Of a stretch of DNA of 64,000 bases, positions 1-11,500 are shown piece after piece. The notes under the pieces were generated by a model, which was not told where the DNA came from, did not search any database, and worked only from the letters and a program-made list of their open reading frames with translations. How positions within the stretch are numbered: the first letter of the stretch is position 1; the number at the start of each line of letters is the position of its first letter. The position numbers and the translations under genes were made by a program. Origin of the DNA: Epinephelus fuscoguttatus (Eukaryota > Chordata > Actinopteri > Perciformes > Serranidae); NCBI RefSeq assembly GCF_011397635.1, contig NC_064756.1, positions 39,316,133 through 39,380,132 of the forward strand. Direction: 5' to 3'.

Positions 1-812
1 CGTTTTTGTAGGCTACTATGAAACACTACATCTGTACTTCCTCATCATACTAAATTAGTTATTAAGATGTCAACAACCAAAATTGTTGGTGACATATTAA
101 AGGAAAAAAAAAGTTTAATATTTCAAAATGTCACCTGTTTGTAGGTAGACTAGATATACAATGTTAAACATTTTGAAGTATTTTCAAACACTCATTGAAA
201 ACCCAAGCACTATTCAAATGTGAAAAACATAATTTCTATGAAGGTTTTTTCTAGCACCCTAAAATGTCTGTATTATGTTTTATTTTGCTGAGGTGAGTGT
301 GACTTGGATTTTAGAGATACACAACAACAGTTACATTGATGAGACCACTGAACTTTTTTGGGTGCAGCACAGACTGAAAGTTTAGTTTAGAGTTTAACTG
401 TATATTGGGTTAATGTGTTAACGCTGTCGCTAGCTTACACTAATTATTTACCAGCTGGATTTTCAGTCCAGTTACCTGACGTTAATTTACTAACGTTAAC
501 TCATAGTAGCCAATCGTTAGCTAGCGCAAGTACACAACAGTATTAACTTGCAAGATTGACAATCCTGGACTTACTGAGACACCTGGTCGCCGTAAGTTAG
601 ATAATAACAGCTTACATGCAATCGTTGGTAGCAGCTGCTTACAAAGTGTAGCTGTCTTGTCAGTTAACGTTAGGCTGTTATGCTAACGTTATTGTTGGCT
701 AGCATGGTCTAAGCAAGCAGATTGGTCCCGATGTGCTTGGCGTGACGCTAAGTTATTACTTAATTATGCCGTTACATTATTACCAGTGTTATGATTTCTT
801 TTTTAAACTTAC
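1..812. other. AT-rich non-coding sequence
   Basis: I see no exon, RNA gene or complete mobile element here. The stretch is AT-rich, and from about 410 it is dotted with short variants of 'aacgtta' and 'gctagc', a texture common in fish intergenic DNA. If the THAP exon at 813-1004 belonged to a spliced gene, its next exon would lie here, but I could not recognise one. Confidence 0.5.
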
Positions 813-1004
813 CGGTAATGAAATGGGTGCTGCAGACCCTAGAGTTTGTTGACCAGTTGTCCCTTCTGAATGCCTCAATCCAAGTGTTGCGCTGGTTTGT
901 TTCTTTGGGAAAACGGTAGACTTTAATTTCCGACATTAAATTTGTGCCTGCTCGGAGGAACAACCTACTACTGAGCAGCAAGGTCCTAAAACTAATTTAG
1001 CCAT
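813..1004 (-). pseudogene. THAP-domain first coding exon, frameshifted
   Basis: On the minus strand an ATG at 1004 opens MAKLVLGPCCSVVGCSS. After an apparent one-base loss the reading continues in the next frame as RAGTN...KVYRFPKE...WIEAFRRDNW...VCSTHF. These are the parts of a C2CH zinc-binding THAP DNA-binding domain: the C-x4-C pair, the central Trp, and the C-x2-H pair. The exon ends at 813 with a canonical donor (ACCG then GTAAGT). THAP domains occur in host regulators and in P-element or ISL2EU-type transposases. No partner exon is recognisable to the left, so the parent gene is unknown. The frameshift near 950 suggests a pseudogene, though a sequence error cannot be excluded. Confidence 0.7.
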
Positions 1005-1136
1005 TTTCCCACAGAAAAAACAGTGGTCAGAAAGGCAAAAAGACGAGTCAAATAGGCGAAAGTGCTGTGCATTCAAGCGGGACAGGAAGTTTACGTGGAA
1101 CAAGGAAGCCGAACCAGAAATGGCGTCAAAATGGTC

Positions 1137-1145
1137 TATAAAAGG
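1137..1145 (+). promoter_or_regulatory. TATA-box-like sequence
   Basis: The plus strand reads TATAAAAGG, a good TATA match, about 135 bp upstream of and divergent from the THAP exon. No plus-strand gene follows it convincingly: the nearest ATG after it opens only a very short frame. This may be chance. Confidence 0.25.
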
Positions 1146-1424
1146 CTACAGCCAGTGAGCAATGGCAGCGCATATTTTTGAAGTGAAATGGCGGAGTCAA
1201 ATGTCTGTTTTAATTAGTGTTACAGTAACATTAGGCACATGTGTTTATGTCGATTCAATTAAATTTTATGTTACAATCGTAGCATGGGTTAATGTCCAGA
1301 GTTATTAGCGGCTCTGTCCCAGCAATGGGTCAGGTGTTACGGTTGTGTTAGGTGAGTAGCCCGGCAGCCCAGCTAACATTTGCAATTAGCATTGTAAAAT
1401 GTAGCCCAGCGGGCAGCCTGGCGG

Positions 1425-1841
1425 GCTGTGTTTAGCTATTTCCCTGCCTACTTCAATGATGATGGTACCTGTAATAAATGTAATATATTTGCTGAGATGG
1501 AGGCGAGGCTTAGTGACTAGAAGAGCTGGTAGAAGCGCTCCATAGCTGTAAGTTACTCCAGTAGCCGGAGTAGCTCTAGTGCTAACTCCAGGAGCTAACG
1601 CTAATGTCCCTACTCTGCGTGAGCTGGAGCCATGAGCCGCGGGCTCACAGACTCACGGAGAAGAATAGGAACATTAGCGTGGCAGCCGACTAGTGCTAAC
1701 GCTAACGTCCCTACTCTTCTCCGTGAGCCTGGCGGGCTCGTGGGCTCACGGCTCCAGCTCACGGAGAAGAGTAGGGACGTTTGCGTGGCAGCCAACTAGT
1801 GCTAACGCTAACAGGAAAGCAGGGAAATAGCTAAACACAGC
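1425..1841. repeat. Nested inverted-repeat (hairpin) element
   Basis: A perfect 23-bp inverted repeat bounds the region: positions 1425-1447 (core tttagctatttccctgc) pair with 1819-1841. Inside, 1600-1660 pairs with 1735-1785, both carrying versions of 'gtgagctggagcc' and 'ccctactct'. The phrase 'gctaacgctaa' recurs beside the arms. The whole could fold into a branched hairpin, as a MITE or foldback element would. I could not define a target duplication. Confidence 0.6.
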
Positions 1842-1908
1842 AGAGACTGAGAGTGAGTGAAAGACATCGCTAACTGCTAAACTAAGCCAAACTAAGTTGG
1901 CTGTTTAG

Positions 1909-2449
1909 TAGGGATGTAACGATACCAGAAACTCATGATACGATATTATCACGATAAAGAGTCCACGATACGATATATATCACGATATTTATACAAGGGG
2001 AAAAAAAGAGAAAATTTATTGTTAAAAATAGCTATTTTATTCAAAAATAGTGCATGTACACTGTACAGTATGTTATTTTTTAACTTGGAAACATGTCATA
2101 AACAAATCAACACACAGTTGAACATGTGCTTTCATTTCCCCCCTATTACTGCTAGGCAGGCAGACATTAAAGTGCCATAACAAAGTCATGTCAATTACAA
2201 CTATAGTGACAGAATATGAAAATGGAAACATGAAGTATTTTTTAACCTACTCTGAACAAAAGTAGTGTAGTACTATTACTAGAAAGTCATCTGAATGACA
2301 TTAAATGATTAGGATAGAGTAGTCTTAATATTCATCAAATATACAGAACTTAGAACAATCAGACCCTGCAACAACAAAATTAACAAATTAAAAATAATGT
2401 AAACTCAATAACACACAATCCCTCACTCACAGATACACAGAGAGACACC

Positions 2450-2500
<51 letters not shown>

Positions 2501-3185
2501 GTGGGTAGAGATGCGTGTAAAAGAAAACCAAAATAAAGCCCAGCCATTTCCCTGGAAGTCATAGAAAAACTCAAAAACACACATTCACTCAGTTTGTTCA
2601 CGCCAGGTTGACAATCTTGACATCAAGGAGACCCTAACACTTTCTCAGAACAGGAGATGAGGAGAGGAAAGCTCTGGTCCTGCGCTTTCATGTGATATGC
2701 CTGGCATTTCTGTGCGACCCTGCATTCGCGAGTAATCCATCCAAAAGTAATGTGTGTGCAAAGCTGTATGAAAGCTTTGTTATACATTATTTTAGTGTAA
2801 ATGTATCATTTTTTTTTTGCTGCGAAAACATTGGACTACCGACAAGTGTTTGGTCTTGTCGGAAAGCCACGATTTCACTGTTTCACGTGATATGTGTGGC
2901 TTCTCACTATGACGAACAGTTGCGGAGAAAATCCACAGAGAAGAACAATCAATCTCCTTACTTTTATTCGCTGTTTCCTCTTGTCACACACGGGTCAGAG
3001 TCGGAGAGGCTGAGCTGCACGAGTCTGCTCTCACCTGCACGCGCAGTTGCATGCAAAGGATTATAGGGAATGTAGTGTGCTCTGTAGGGGAACGCAACTA
3101 TATAACTACCGTGGCATTCCCACGACGGTATCGAGAATTTATTTTATCACGACACCGCGAAATTCGATATATCGTTACATGCTTA
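1909..3185. mobile_element. Non-autonomous hAT element with 8-bp TSD
   Basis: The ends are imperfect inverted repeats: TAGGGATGTAACGATA on the left and the complement of TAAGCATGTAACGATA on the right. Identical 8-bp flanks CTGTTTAG lie at 1901-1908 and 3186-3193, the target-duplication length typical of the hAT superfamily. The subterminal 'cacgata/cgatatat' repeats near both ends fit hAT transposase binding regions. The 1277-bp interior has no transposase motif that I recognise, so it is probably mobilised in trans. A GA microsatellite lies inside. Confidence 0.85.
2450..2493 (+). repeat. (GA)n microsatellite
   Basis: A nearly pure GA run inside the hAT element. Reading frames across it on either strand are low-complexity artefacts. 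Confidence 0.9.
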
Positions 3186-3265
3186 CTGTTTAGGTTTTAT
3201 TTCCTCGCCCCTGTGGCAAGTGAATCTGCCTGTAGTGAAACCGGGGCTAACCGGTGCTTCCTCCT

Positions 3266-3442
3266 CAGGCTCCACTTCACTCAGCTGCCAGCACAGCCAG
3301 TTAGCCTTCGCTAGCTTCCCAGCTAACGTTAGCCCCGGCTCTCCCTTTGGATCCAACGGGAGCACCGAGCCCTGGTTTGTTATTCAGGTTAATGTGGGAA
3401 GAAGCAGAGGGTATATCGGGCAGCTGAGTGAAGTGGAGCCTG
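3266..3442. repeat. 24-bp perfect inverted repeat with short spacer
   Basis: Positions 3266-3289 (start caggctccacttcactc) are the exact reverse complement of 3419-3442. The spacer holds 'agctaacgttagc', itself palindromic. The arms are too short to define a family. The unit lies just outside the hAT element and may be part of the same older repeat that the hAT entered. Confidence 0.7.
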
Positions 3443-3755
3443 CGGAAGAAACACCGGGACCGTCTGGATGTAATAGTCCGTGGAGATGCTGCGGTCCTCG
3501 GCTGCACAGACAAGGCGAGTGGGGTAGTGGGTGGAGAGCAGAGGTAAAGGGAGGAGTGGCTCATGACACACTTTGTTTTGGTCTACAGGCAGTGCACAAT
3601 AGCAATATGTTCTCCTATGTAGGCCTTCATTCTTTTGACAAATAAACTCAAGCTGTGGTATGTCATTGTAGTTGTAGTTCATTGTAGTGAATTTCAATTG
3701 ACTGAATTCATCAATTCATCAATCAACTATAGTTGATTATACTGTATAATAATTT

Positions 3756-3960
3756 TTATAATTATCAGTGCCTGTTGTTCTGAGATTGGTGGGGCAGAGC
3801 TGCCTGCTGCTCGGTGCACAAAATGGAGGTGAATGGTACAGCCCCCTCTCTCTCTCAAAACTAATCAAATACACCATCAAATGACTCCAAAATGCTCTTG
3901 TGGACAACTTGTAGCTTATACATTCACCACGCTATGAAATAATAATGTAATATTATAGCT
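3756..3960 (+). repeat. Dispersed repeat, copy 1
   Basis: This stretch reappears in reverse complement at 24236-24402. Shared landmarks are 'ggtggggcagagctgcc', 'atggaggtgaa' and 'caccatcaaatgactcc' followed by 'aaaatgctct/aaaacgctct'. The copies differ by scattered substitutions and small indels. No coding potential. The family is unknown to me. Confidence 0.75.
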
Positions 3961-4489
3961 GCTGCGCAGCGATGGGTCAGGTCCGGGCATTTTTAGGCAA
4001 TTCTGAGCAACAAGCAGAAGAATTGGAAGACATTTAGGAATTTAACAACACAAACTGCCTTTTGCATTAGCTGAGGCTTGAACTCACAACCTCTGAGACT
4101 AAGAATCAATATCTATCACACTGAGCTAATTAGTCAGTGACAATTCATGTGTAGCTTCACAAATTGACTAAGCCAGACGTGCAGCTTTAGTAGCCGTCCA
4201 TGCATGGAAAAGCAGATTTCAAACCACTGTAAAAAAAATTCAGTTATTGAAACAAAAATCTGAAAATACACATGTTGCATCTAGACAGCATGGAGATGCT
4301 GGTCATTTATTTTAACAATGATTGATTTTCTTCATAAGTGAAAAACTGATGTTTAACTAGTTGAGCTATGTGCAAAGTGAGAAGCCTCAGATGGTTTCAC
4401 ACTGAAGTATTGACACTGGATCTTTGTGCAAAGTTTGGATTATTTTCAAGCATGAGCAGGCAGATTTTCTAGCAGAAAAAAGACTCGAA
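3959..4489 (+). repeat. Tandem repeat unit 1 (tRNA-like bearing)
   Basis: This unit is repeated next door. Its order of landmarks is 'gatgggtcagg', the tRNA-like segment, 'cacaaattgactaagcc', 'catggaaaagcagattt', 'gcatctagacagcatgg' and 'gtgcaaagtttgg'. Unit 2 repeats the same order at lower identity. It serves as the empty-site reference for the insertion in unit 2. Confidence 0.75.
4066..4160 (-). repeat. tRNA-like sequence (tRNA-derived, copy 1)
   Basis: Read on the minus strand, TTAGCTCAGTG resembles a pol III A box and GTGAGTTCAAGCC a B box at about tRNA spacing. The stretch CTTAGTCTCAGAGG between them recalls a tRNA-Lys anticodon arm. The acceptor stem does not pair well, so I call it tRNA-derived rather than a functional tRNA gene. 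Confidence 0.55.
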
Positions 4490-4575
4490 GATGCTGCACA
4501 GTGATCAGTCACGCTCAGGCAATCTTAAGCAATAAGCTGGAGCATAAGAAGATGATTACATTACAATGTGGATTC

Positions 4576-4655
4576 TGCACCAGTTGAGGCTCGAACTCAC
4601 AACCTCTGGAACCTAAGATGGTCATCTACAGCTCTAAGCTAATTGGCAAGTAGCA
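4576..4655 (-). repeat. tRNA-like sequence (copy 2)
   Basis: Counterpart of the tRNA-like segment in unit 1: the minus strand reads 'ttagagctgtag...' then GTGAGTTCGAGCC, a good B box. It lies at the same position within the repeat unit, so it is part of the unit and not an independent insertion. Confidence 0.5.
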
Positions 4656-4683
4656 ACTCAACAGTGGCTTCACAAATTGAGTA

Positions 4684-4941
4684 CCATAAAACTTGGTGTA
4701 TAAGTCGCACTTTTTTTCCCTTTTTTTTTCATCTAAAAAGTTGGGTGCGGGTTATAGACCGGTGAAACCTATAGACCAAGGTAAATGCTGACATAGGTAA
4801 TTTTACCCACAAGATGGCGCTACGTTAGGCTGACCAAACGTCCTCTTTTGCCCGGACATGTCCACTTTTCACGTCCCATCCGGGGCGTCCGGGGGGTTTT
4901 TATAAACTTTAGACTATAAACTTTATAATGTCCGGTTTTCC

Positions 4942-4993
<52 letters not shown>

Positions 4994-6109
4994 GAGTGCG
5001 GCACGGGCAGCATATTTCTGTCCGAACCCAAACCGAGTCCGACATTATTTAATGACCAAAGCACTGAGTTTGTGTCACACAGTGGTTACAGGCTATGTAA
5101 CAGGCCGGGCATGCGCCGCGGGTGCTCAGCTGCGGAGAGGGAGACCTCCGTGTTTGAGACAGGAGCGGGAGGTCCAACGCTTCTAGAGAGGAGAGGGAGA
5201 AATAAAACAAAATAAGATAAAATAGGAAAAACCTGTCTCCCTCTTTTATTTTCAGCGTTTAATCAAGGCGGTGGCGGGCGGCTGGAGGTCCGAGACTTCC
5301 AGCGAGGGGAGAGGTAGAAACAAACAGCCAGTGTGTGTCTGTGTGTGTTATGTTCAGGTGTTGTCACGTAAATAACAGTGCCCAAGCAATAAACAGGACA
5401 GACAATAGGATTTTACTTATTTTTACACTACATTTTCACTGAAAGCTGACCGAATCCGACCTGAGCCCGAATACAATTTATAGCTACATTTTTGACCAAA
5501 CCCGGCCGACCCGTCGGGTACCATCGGGCTCAGATAACCACACTTTAGTGTGTGTATGTGTCCCCTATTGGGGCCTATCTGAATTTCTGTCATTGAGAGA
5601 TATTATTTTATAATATAACTGAATTTTCTATCCATACATATACATTTTAAATATATTAAAATTATAAGGCATCTTTGAGTAAACTGCGAGTATCATTTAA
5701 GTAGGCTATGTCATGGCCGGCCGAGTGTCCTCTTTTTTGGAAATCAAAATATGGTCACCCTACGTTATGTAGTAATTTAAACTCATTCGTTTTTGGGATT
5801 TGAGTAAGCATGTATAGTTACAGCCTACACTGTAATAAGGTACTGTAATGCTGTCTTCTTAAAAAAGAAAAAAGAAGTTTAACGTTAATTTAAACTCATT
5901 TTTATGGCTCAGATGTTGTTATACCGTAATTTTATTTCCTGAAGAGGTTGTTTGAAAAATTGCAATCTGAAAAGTAACTGCTGCTTAAGAGGTTATTGTG
6001 TTTTGAATGTGTTTCAAATTAAAAATAAAGGGAAACAGTGTAGGAATAACTTGTATAACGTTTTGAGACCTTAAAAAATAGACTGCGACTTATATTCCAA
6101 GTTTTACGT
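4684..6109. mobile_element. TA-flanked element, Tc1/mariner-pogo type
   Basis: The terminal inverted repeats match at 22 of 26 positions: left CCATAAAACTTGG..., right complement ACGTAAAACTTGG..., both running into 'tataagtcgca'. TA lies on each side (4682-4683 and 6110-6111). The paralogous unit at 3959-4489 preserves the unoccupied site (attgacTAagcc). The termini recall pogo/Tigger-type elements. No transposase is visible, and much of the length is a nested hAT, so this is a non-autonomous copy. Confidence 0.8.
4828..5759. mobile_element. Nested hAT element with 8-bp TSD
   Basis: Flanking direct repeats CTACGTTA at 4820-4827 and 5760-5767 frame an element starting GGCTGACCAAACGTCCTC and ending ATATGGTCACC. 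The ends pair over about ten bases, and the start matches the abundant fish 'TGACCA...GTCCTCTTTT' hAT end. It holds a GT microsatellite at 4938-4991. No intact transposase. It inserted into the TA-flanked element, so it is the younger of the two. Confidence 0.8.
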
Positions 6110-7136
6110 TAAGCCATTCACTGTTGTGTAGGGAAGCAGCCATCCGTGCATGGAAAGGCAGATTTGAAACCACTGTAAAAAATTCAGTTATTAAGACAAA
6201 AATCTGAAAATACACATATTGCATCTAGACAGCATGGAGATGTTGGTAATTTGTTTGTAACAATGATTGATTTGCTCCATAAGTGAAAAACTGATGTTTA
6301 AAATTGCCATTTTTACAATGACTCCAATTGTTCACATTAGAGCAATATTCAAAATGCTGTCAAAAATTCAGTTTTTGAGATAAAATTCTGAAATTTGCCA
6401 CACATCATCTACCATGACTCTAGAATTTTGTCTTTTTTTCATGAACATTGAAGATTTATTTAGCAAGAATTTGCATGTATATGTTTACAGTACCGTTTAC
6501 AGTCAAACATTTTGATGCACTGTAGACTCAATTTTTGATAAATCAAAAATCTGAGAAATGTAGTTTTTGTAGGACAGTCTGAAGATGCTCTGTAGCAAGT
6601 TTGGTGTCAGTTGAGTAAAAATTGTGGGAGGAGATAGGTTTAAGAAGTTTTACAGTTTTTGAAAAAAACAAAGTGATGAACTTCATAATTTTTAACAGGT
6701 TTAAATGTACAAAAGTTTCCTCAGTATTGGGGCTACAGTTTGATGAAAGTTGTGAAGTTGTAGCACGTATGGTTGATTTGTTATGAATTTTCAAAGTTTT
6801 AACTTCAGACGCTTTAGCACCACCATCAGGACTATTGGCTTGAGTTTACAGCTGAGGATATCTGGCATGAGACTGGACCTTTGTGCAAAGTTTGGTGAGT
6901 TTTCACCCATGGGAAGTATGATTTCCTTGGAAGAAGAAAGAAGAAGAATACCTAGGATTACAATAGTGTCCTGGCAGCTTAGCTGCCCGGACCCTAATTA
7001 CAAGACAGAGTTGTTGTGAAGCCCAATGCACAGCCGGAACTACATTCCAAACATACAGTACAGTACAGTACGTGGAGTGATTTCAAACAGCGTATGTTTA
7101 GTGCAGTTACTCCCGTCATCAAAACAAGTTGAGAAG

Positions 7137-7270
7137 AAGCCAGAATATACAAAGAGTTACAGGTTTTGGAAGAAGAGAGAGCAAGAAGAGAGGCTAAGGC
7201 TGCCGAGCAACCAGGGGCTGAGGGGAGACCCAGAGCCAGCATGGATTGGTGGTGTAAATGTGGGGCTTAC
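7137..7270 (+). pseudogene. Fragment with CxCG zinc motif (P2RX7-C-like)
   Basis: An open stretch reads EARIYKELQVLEEE, an alkaline helix, then a Gly/Pro linker and MDWWCKCGAYW. A coiled helix followed by DWWC-x-CG-x-C resembles the cysteine-rich C-terminal domain of P2X7 receptors that is widespread in multicopy fish genes. The position expected to be the third cysteine is Tyr (TAC), and the frame runs straight into the MITE at 7271. I see no upstream exons. Best read as a truncated pseudogene; family assignment from memory. Confidence 0.45.
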
Positions 7271-7680
7271 TGGCCACTTTATTAGGTACACCTTTGCAAT
7301 CTAATACAATCCAATACCACAGCTCTGCCACACATTCTACGTTTACAAAGCTTTTACTTTTTCAGTTTTTGTTGACATTGTCAGAAAGGTGATTATTCTA
7401 CCTTATTATTGAGGTCGTAGTGGGTGGTGCTGGTGTATTGGAGTGCAATATATTGAAAAGTGTTCCTAATATTTTGTCCCCCTCAGTTAGACAAAATTAG
7501 GAGGCCACCCCAGTACACCACCACCATTCACTATGACCTCAATAATAAACAAAGTAGAATCATCACTTTCTATACAATGTCAACAATAACCGAAAATTCA
7601 TAAGCTTCGGGGAAAAAATCATGGTATAGCCATTCTACTGGATTACATTAGATTACACAGGTGTACCTAACAAAGTGGCA
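7271..7680. mobile_element. Hairpin MITE (CACTTTRTTAGGTACACC ends)
   Basis: The two halves are near-complementary over most of the length: left end TGGCCACTTTATTAGG pairs with the complement of TGCCACTTTGTTAGG, and internal phrases such as 'tattgaggtcgtagtg' pair with 'cactatgacctcaata'. These ends belong to a common fish and amphibian MITE type. I could not define a target duplication. It truncates the preceding P2RX7-C-like fragment. Confidence 0.75.
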
Positions 7681-8504
7681 AGTGACTGTATGTTACAAAC
7701 ATATGTTGATGGTGGGATGGGACTAGAGTACGCCTCAAAATAATCACCGGTGTGCCGGATTAACTGGTGTGTGAATTAACTGGTGAGACAGATGTGTTGT
7801 GGGCATGGCCTTTGAGAAACCCCACAGTGGAAAAACCAGGAAATAAACATTGAACTCCTAACCTGTCAATTGCATTCATTCATCTCTATAGTTAGTCATT
7901 CTTTTACTCATTCTGCTATGTGATGGTGCCTTTTCAAACACCACGATAGGAATGGTTTGCTGAACATCCCAAAGTCACATCCACGTAGAATTCGAAGCCA
8001 AGTCGCGCACGATTCGCAGTTGTCTTGTGGCACACACGTCTATGAACGCTTCACAATAATAAAATCTAAATGCATCCAAAATACCAGCAAAGTGAGGCAT
8101 CACACATCGTAGCCACATAATATACTGCCAGCAATACCAACGTTATGTCATGTCCCTAATCATGTCTGTCCACCTACCTGTGTGTTAATCTGAGCGCGTC
8201 ACACATTACCACACTTTACGTGCAAACACTCCAGTATGGCATTTAACACTCCAGACTCTATGTGTCACTCACAAGCTGTATAAAAGCATCATCAGTCCTC
8301 ATAAACACTTGACATCAGATAAATAATGATATGGCGCACACGTAGTTCCATCAACAGGAAAACTCTGCAAACGCTGTTTGCAGTATTGTGAACAGGCATT
8401 AACACAGTCACTAACCTTGTCAGTCCCAATTCATGAACACCGCAATACCTTAACAGTTATTTAAACAAATACTTGTCTCAATGTTACAACCTTTGTCTGT
8501 TTAG

Positions 8505-11500
8505 ATTGCTCAGTGTCCCCAGTGCCAGGCCAGGAGGGCTACCATCAAGGAAAAGCGGGGGTACAATCCAATAGAGGTAAATTAAATATGACATGCAGTC
8601 AAAGCTTTCAATCACATCAGTAGTGATACTGCAATACTCATGATTGTTTCTTCCTCCCCAGGTAACCGAGCCTCTCTAACTGGTTAGAATGGACTTGGTG
8701 GGTAAGCTCAGTGTAACAGATGGTGGCAACCAGTACATATGTGTCATGGTTGATTATTTCACCAAATGGGCAGAGGCATACCCACTAAAAAGCAAAACAG
8801 CAGATGAGGTGACCAATTGTATCATTGATTTCTTTTACAAATTTGGTGCATCCAAAAGGCTGCTAACAGACCAAGGCTCAGAATTTCACAACAAGGTATA
8901 ATGATTATGCAATATGGATCACCAACATGTAACTTTTGCTGTGCTGGCTTAGCTCATGTTCATTTGAATGGTCATTTCAAGGTCAACTACGGTCTGTATG
9001 AGAGGCTGGGCATTAAGAGGAGCCTGTGCTCCTCTTACCATCTGCAGACCAATGGCCTTGTGGAAAAGCTGAATGGCACGATACAGAGGTATAGTTTTGT
9101 TGTCAGTACTTGAACTTGAGCCCTTAATAGCCTAACACACTTATTTCCTGTTCCAGTCTGAACAGGTAATCATTAATGGCACTATCTGGAAATGGGTTGC
9201 ATTATCATACATGACAACCCAAATTATCTTCTGCCTCTTCATGCATGTACCTGAATTCTACATTTTAAGGTCCCTGAACAAACTGGTGGCTGAGCACCCC
9301 AACCGTTGGGACCAGTATCTCCAGTCGACCATGTTTGCCCTGAGGACCAAGAAGCAGCTGACAACACAATACAGCCCCTATTACCTGATGTTTGGGAGGG
9401 AGGCCAGGTATCCCTCAGAGGTCCCAAACGACTATGAAGTAAGACTGCCAATTGTTCACATCTGTGTGGAGTTTGAATTTGGGTCATCTGTGTCCCCTAC
9501 AATTTAACTGATTTCTTCCTGGCAGGTGACCGAAGAGAAGGTCTGCAACCTTGTAAAAAGAGAGGAGATCTGCCAAGGACTAAGAGATCAGGCCACGACC
9601 TATAAAGAGGTCAAGGCCAATATCAAGGCCAAACAAAAAAAGGTCCGCAAGTGGAAAGAGGAAAGAGGTCAGGCCGATGATTTTAAAGTGGGGGACCTTG
9701 TTTTGAAAAAAAAATGTGCTGCAGGCAATGAGAAAAGGGGACAAATTAGAGGCCAGCTTGGTGGGACCTCTCAAAATAATAAAGCTGGACGAAAAGACTG
9801 CTCACCTGGTCTAAGAGAGGGGGAAACAATAAAGAGTCATCATTGACCACCTGACACATTACTTCAAGCCAGAGGAGAGGATCCCTGCCAAAATCAAAAA
9901 AATTGTCTGATCCTACTCCTCTGGCTGGTCCCCAAAAGACCCTCAGCATTGACCCACCCACCACATCGGTCACACCCCCAGCAAGGCAAACCACGAGCTG
10001 CGAAGCCCAAGGACTGATAGAGTACACCCCAAATTATGCATTTCATGAATAACTGCCATAACAATGTTTTATATTTTTATTTTACAGTAATCAGAGACAC
10101 ATGGGCAGGAAGGCGAAAAACCACACTCTCGTCAAGGCTGGGGCCATATAAATTATATATGGAAGACCTCCTGTACCTGGCCCCAGGAAAGGAATTGGAA
10201 AGTCAGGTACTTTGAAAAAAAATTATTTGACTGATGTGCATCTTTACAGATTAATCACATTATTGTTTTCATAGATCATTAATGCATACCTGACGATGGT
10301 TGGGAGGAAGAGTGGTGCTGTCATAATAGACAGCTATGCAATGAAATCAGTGTGGCAGGGCAAACAAAAAGGCTTGAAACGGGTGAGAAGGATTCATTTT
10401 TATGCCTTTGCAATCCAGTGAGTTTTTCTCAGTTAGATATATATTGCATATCTTATTAGATTTCTGTTGTAGTTGGCCCTTGATCGTGATGTGGCTGCAG
10501 GAGCAGTCTGTCATGAAGGACACTGGACACTCATTGTGAGTATTCCTAAATGGTAACATGCGGACACAATAATGACACTTATGTTTGAGGGGTTGCTATC
10601 ATTTGTTTTGCATTTCCATAGATCATGTACCTGAAGGAGAAGAGGTCCTTGTACCTTGATCCACTTGGGGTTAGAGTTAGGGTTAAGGTGAATCAGCTGT
10701 AATTCATGCATCAATGCATTAGACATGTATGTATTCATGCATTTTGGTCCCGCTGCCTCTCACCATGGGGGTTTTTGTTGTCTTGTTTGCCTGTTTTAAT
10801 TCTAATTAATAAAAAAAATAAGGCAAACAAGACAACAAAAACCCCATGGTGAGAGGCAGCAGGATCAGCAGTCCCCACACCAGAGCCTCTCTCCTCTGCT
10901 GCTGGCACAGGAGCTCTTAAGCACCTCCTCCATGCCAGGTGTGCTGCACCTCGTTAAGTAATGCAGCACACCTGGGCAGATCTACAAAGGAGGGAGAAGG
11001 GACAGCAGCACAGATCACATACACAGCCGTAACACTGTGTTGTAGATGACCTATCCCAGCTGTGTCGGGCTTGTGGGGAGGAAAGCTCTGGGGCTGAGAT
11101 AGATAAGTGGGTAAGGAGATTAATTAATGTCCCGGCCAACATTCAGCTGGACGCCTTGGATGCACCTTGGATGGGTTACCTCACCATCACTGGGTGAACT
11201 CTCACAGTCTCACAGCTATTGTTAATGTGTAGTTTAATTTACTTATCCTGTATGTCTTGCACTTCAGTGGTCACTGGAGCAGCTGAGGGAACATAAGAAC
11301 ACAGATGACCACAGCTAAGATTTAAATCCAGTATCTGACAGACATTGCCATACAATTCTAAGCATTATCATGATTTCTCATTAAATGTTTAATTGTACAA
11401 CCTCCTGGGATGAATGATGTTTACCTGACAAACTGTTTGGATAGTTTCTGAGGTCTCTTTTCTCTTTTTTTAGATTGAGTGCACCACCTGCTGTCTGTGG

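Larger units (their letters stand above)
4490..6997 (+). repeat. Tandem repeat unit 2, interrupted
   Basis: Same landmarks as unit 1, but split at 'attgagTA' by the element at 4684-6109; the unit resumes at TAagcc. It continues to 6997 with 'gtgcaaagtttgg' and then a short perfect hairpin (GGCAGCTTAGCTGCC) and CTAA followed by T. The hairpin plus CTAA|T is reminiscent of a Helitron 3' end. No Rep/helicase is present, so that assignment is only a suggestion. Confidence 0.55.

Noticed and set aside
2692-3066. 124-residue frame in the hAT MITE
   Set aside because: No transposase motif and unlikely composition; a chance frame in a non-autonomous element.
10668-10690. Telomere-like 'gggttagagttagggtta'
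   Set aside because: Fewer than three imperfect units; too short to be an interstitial telomere array.
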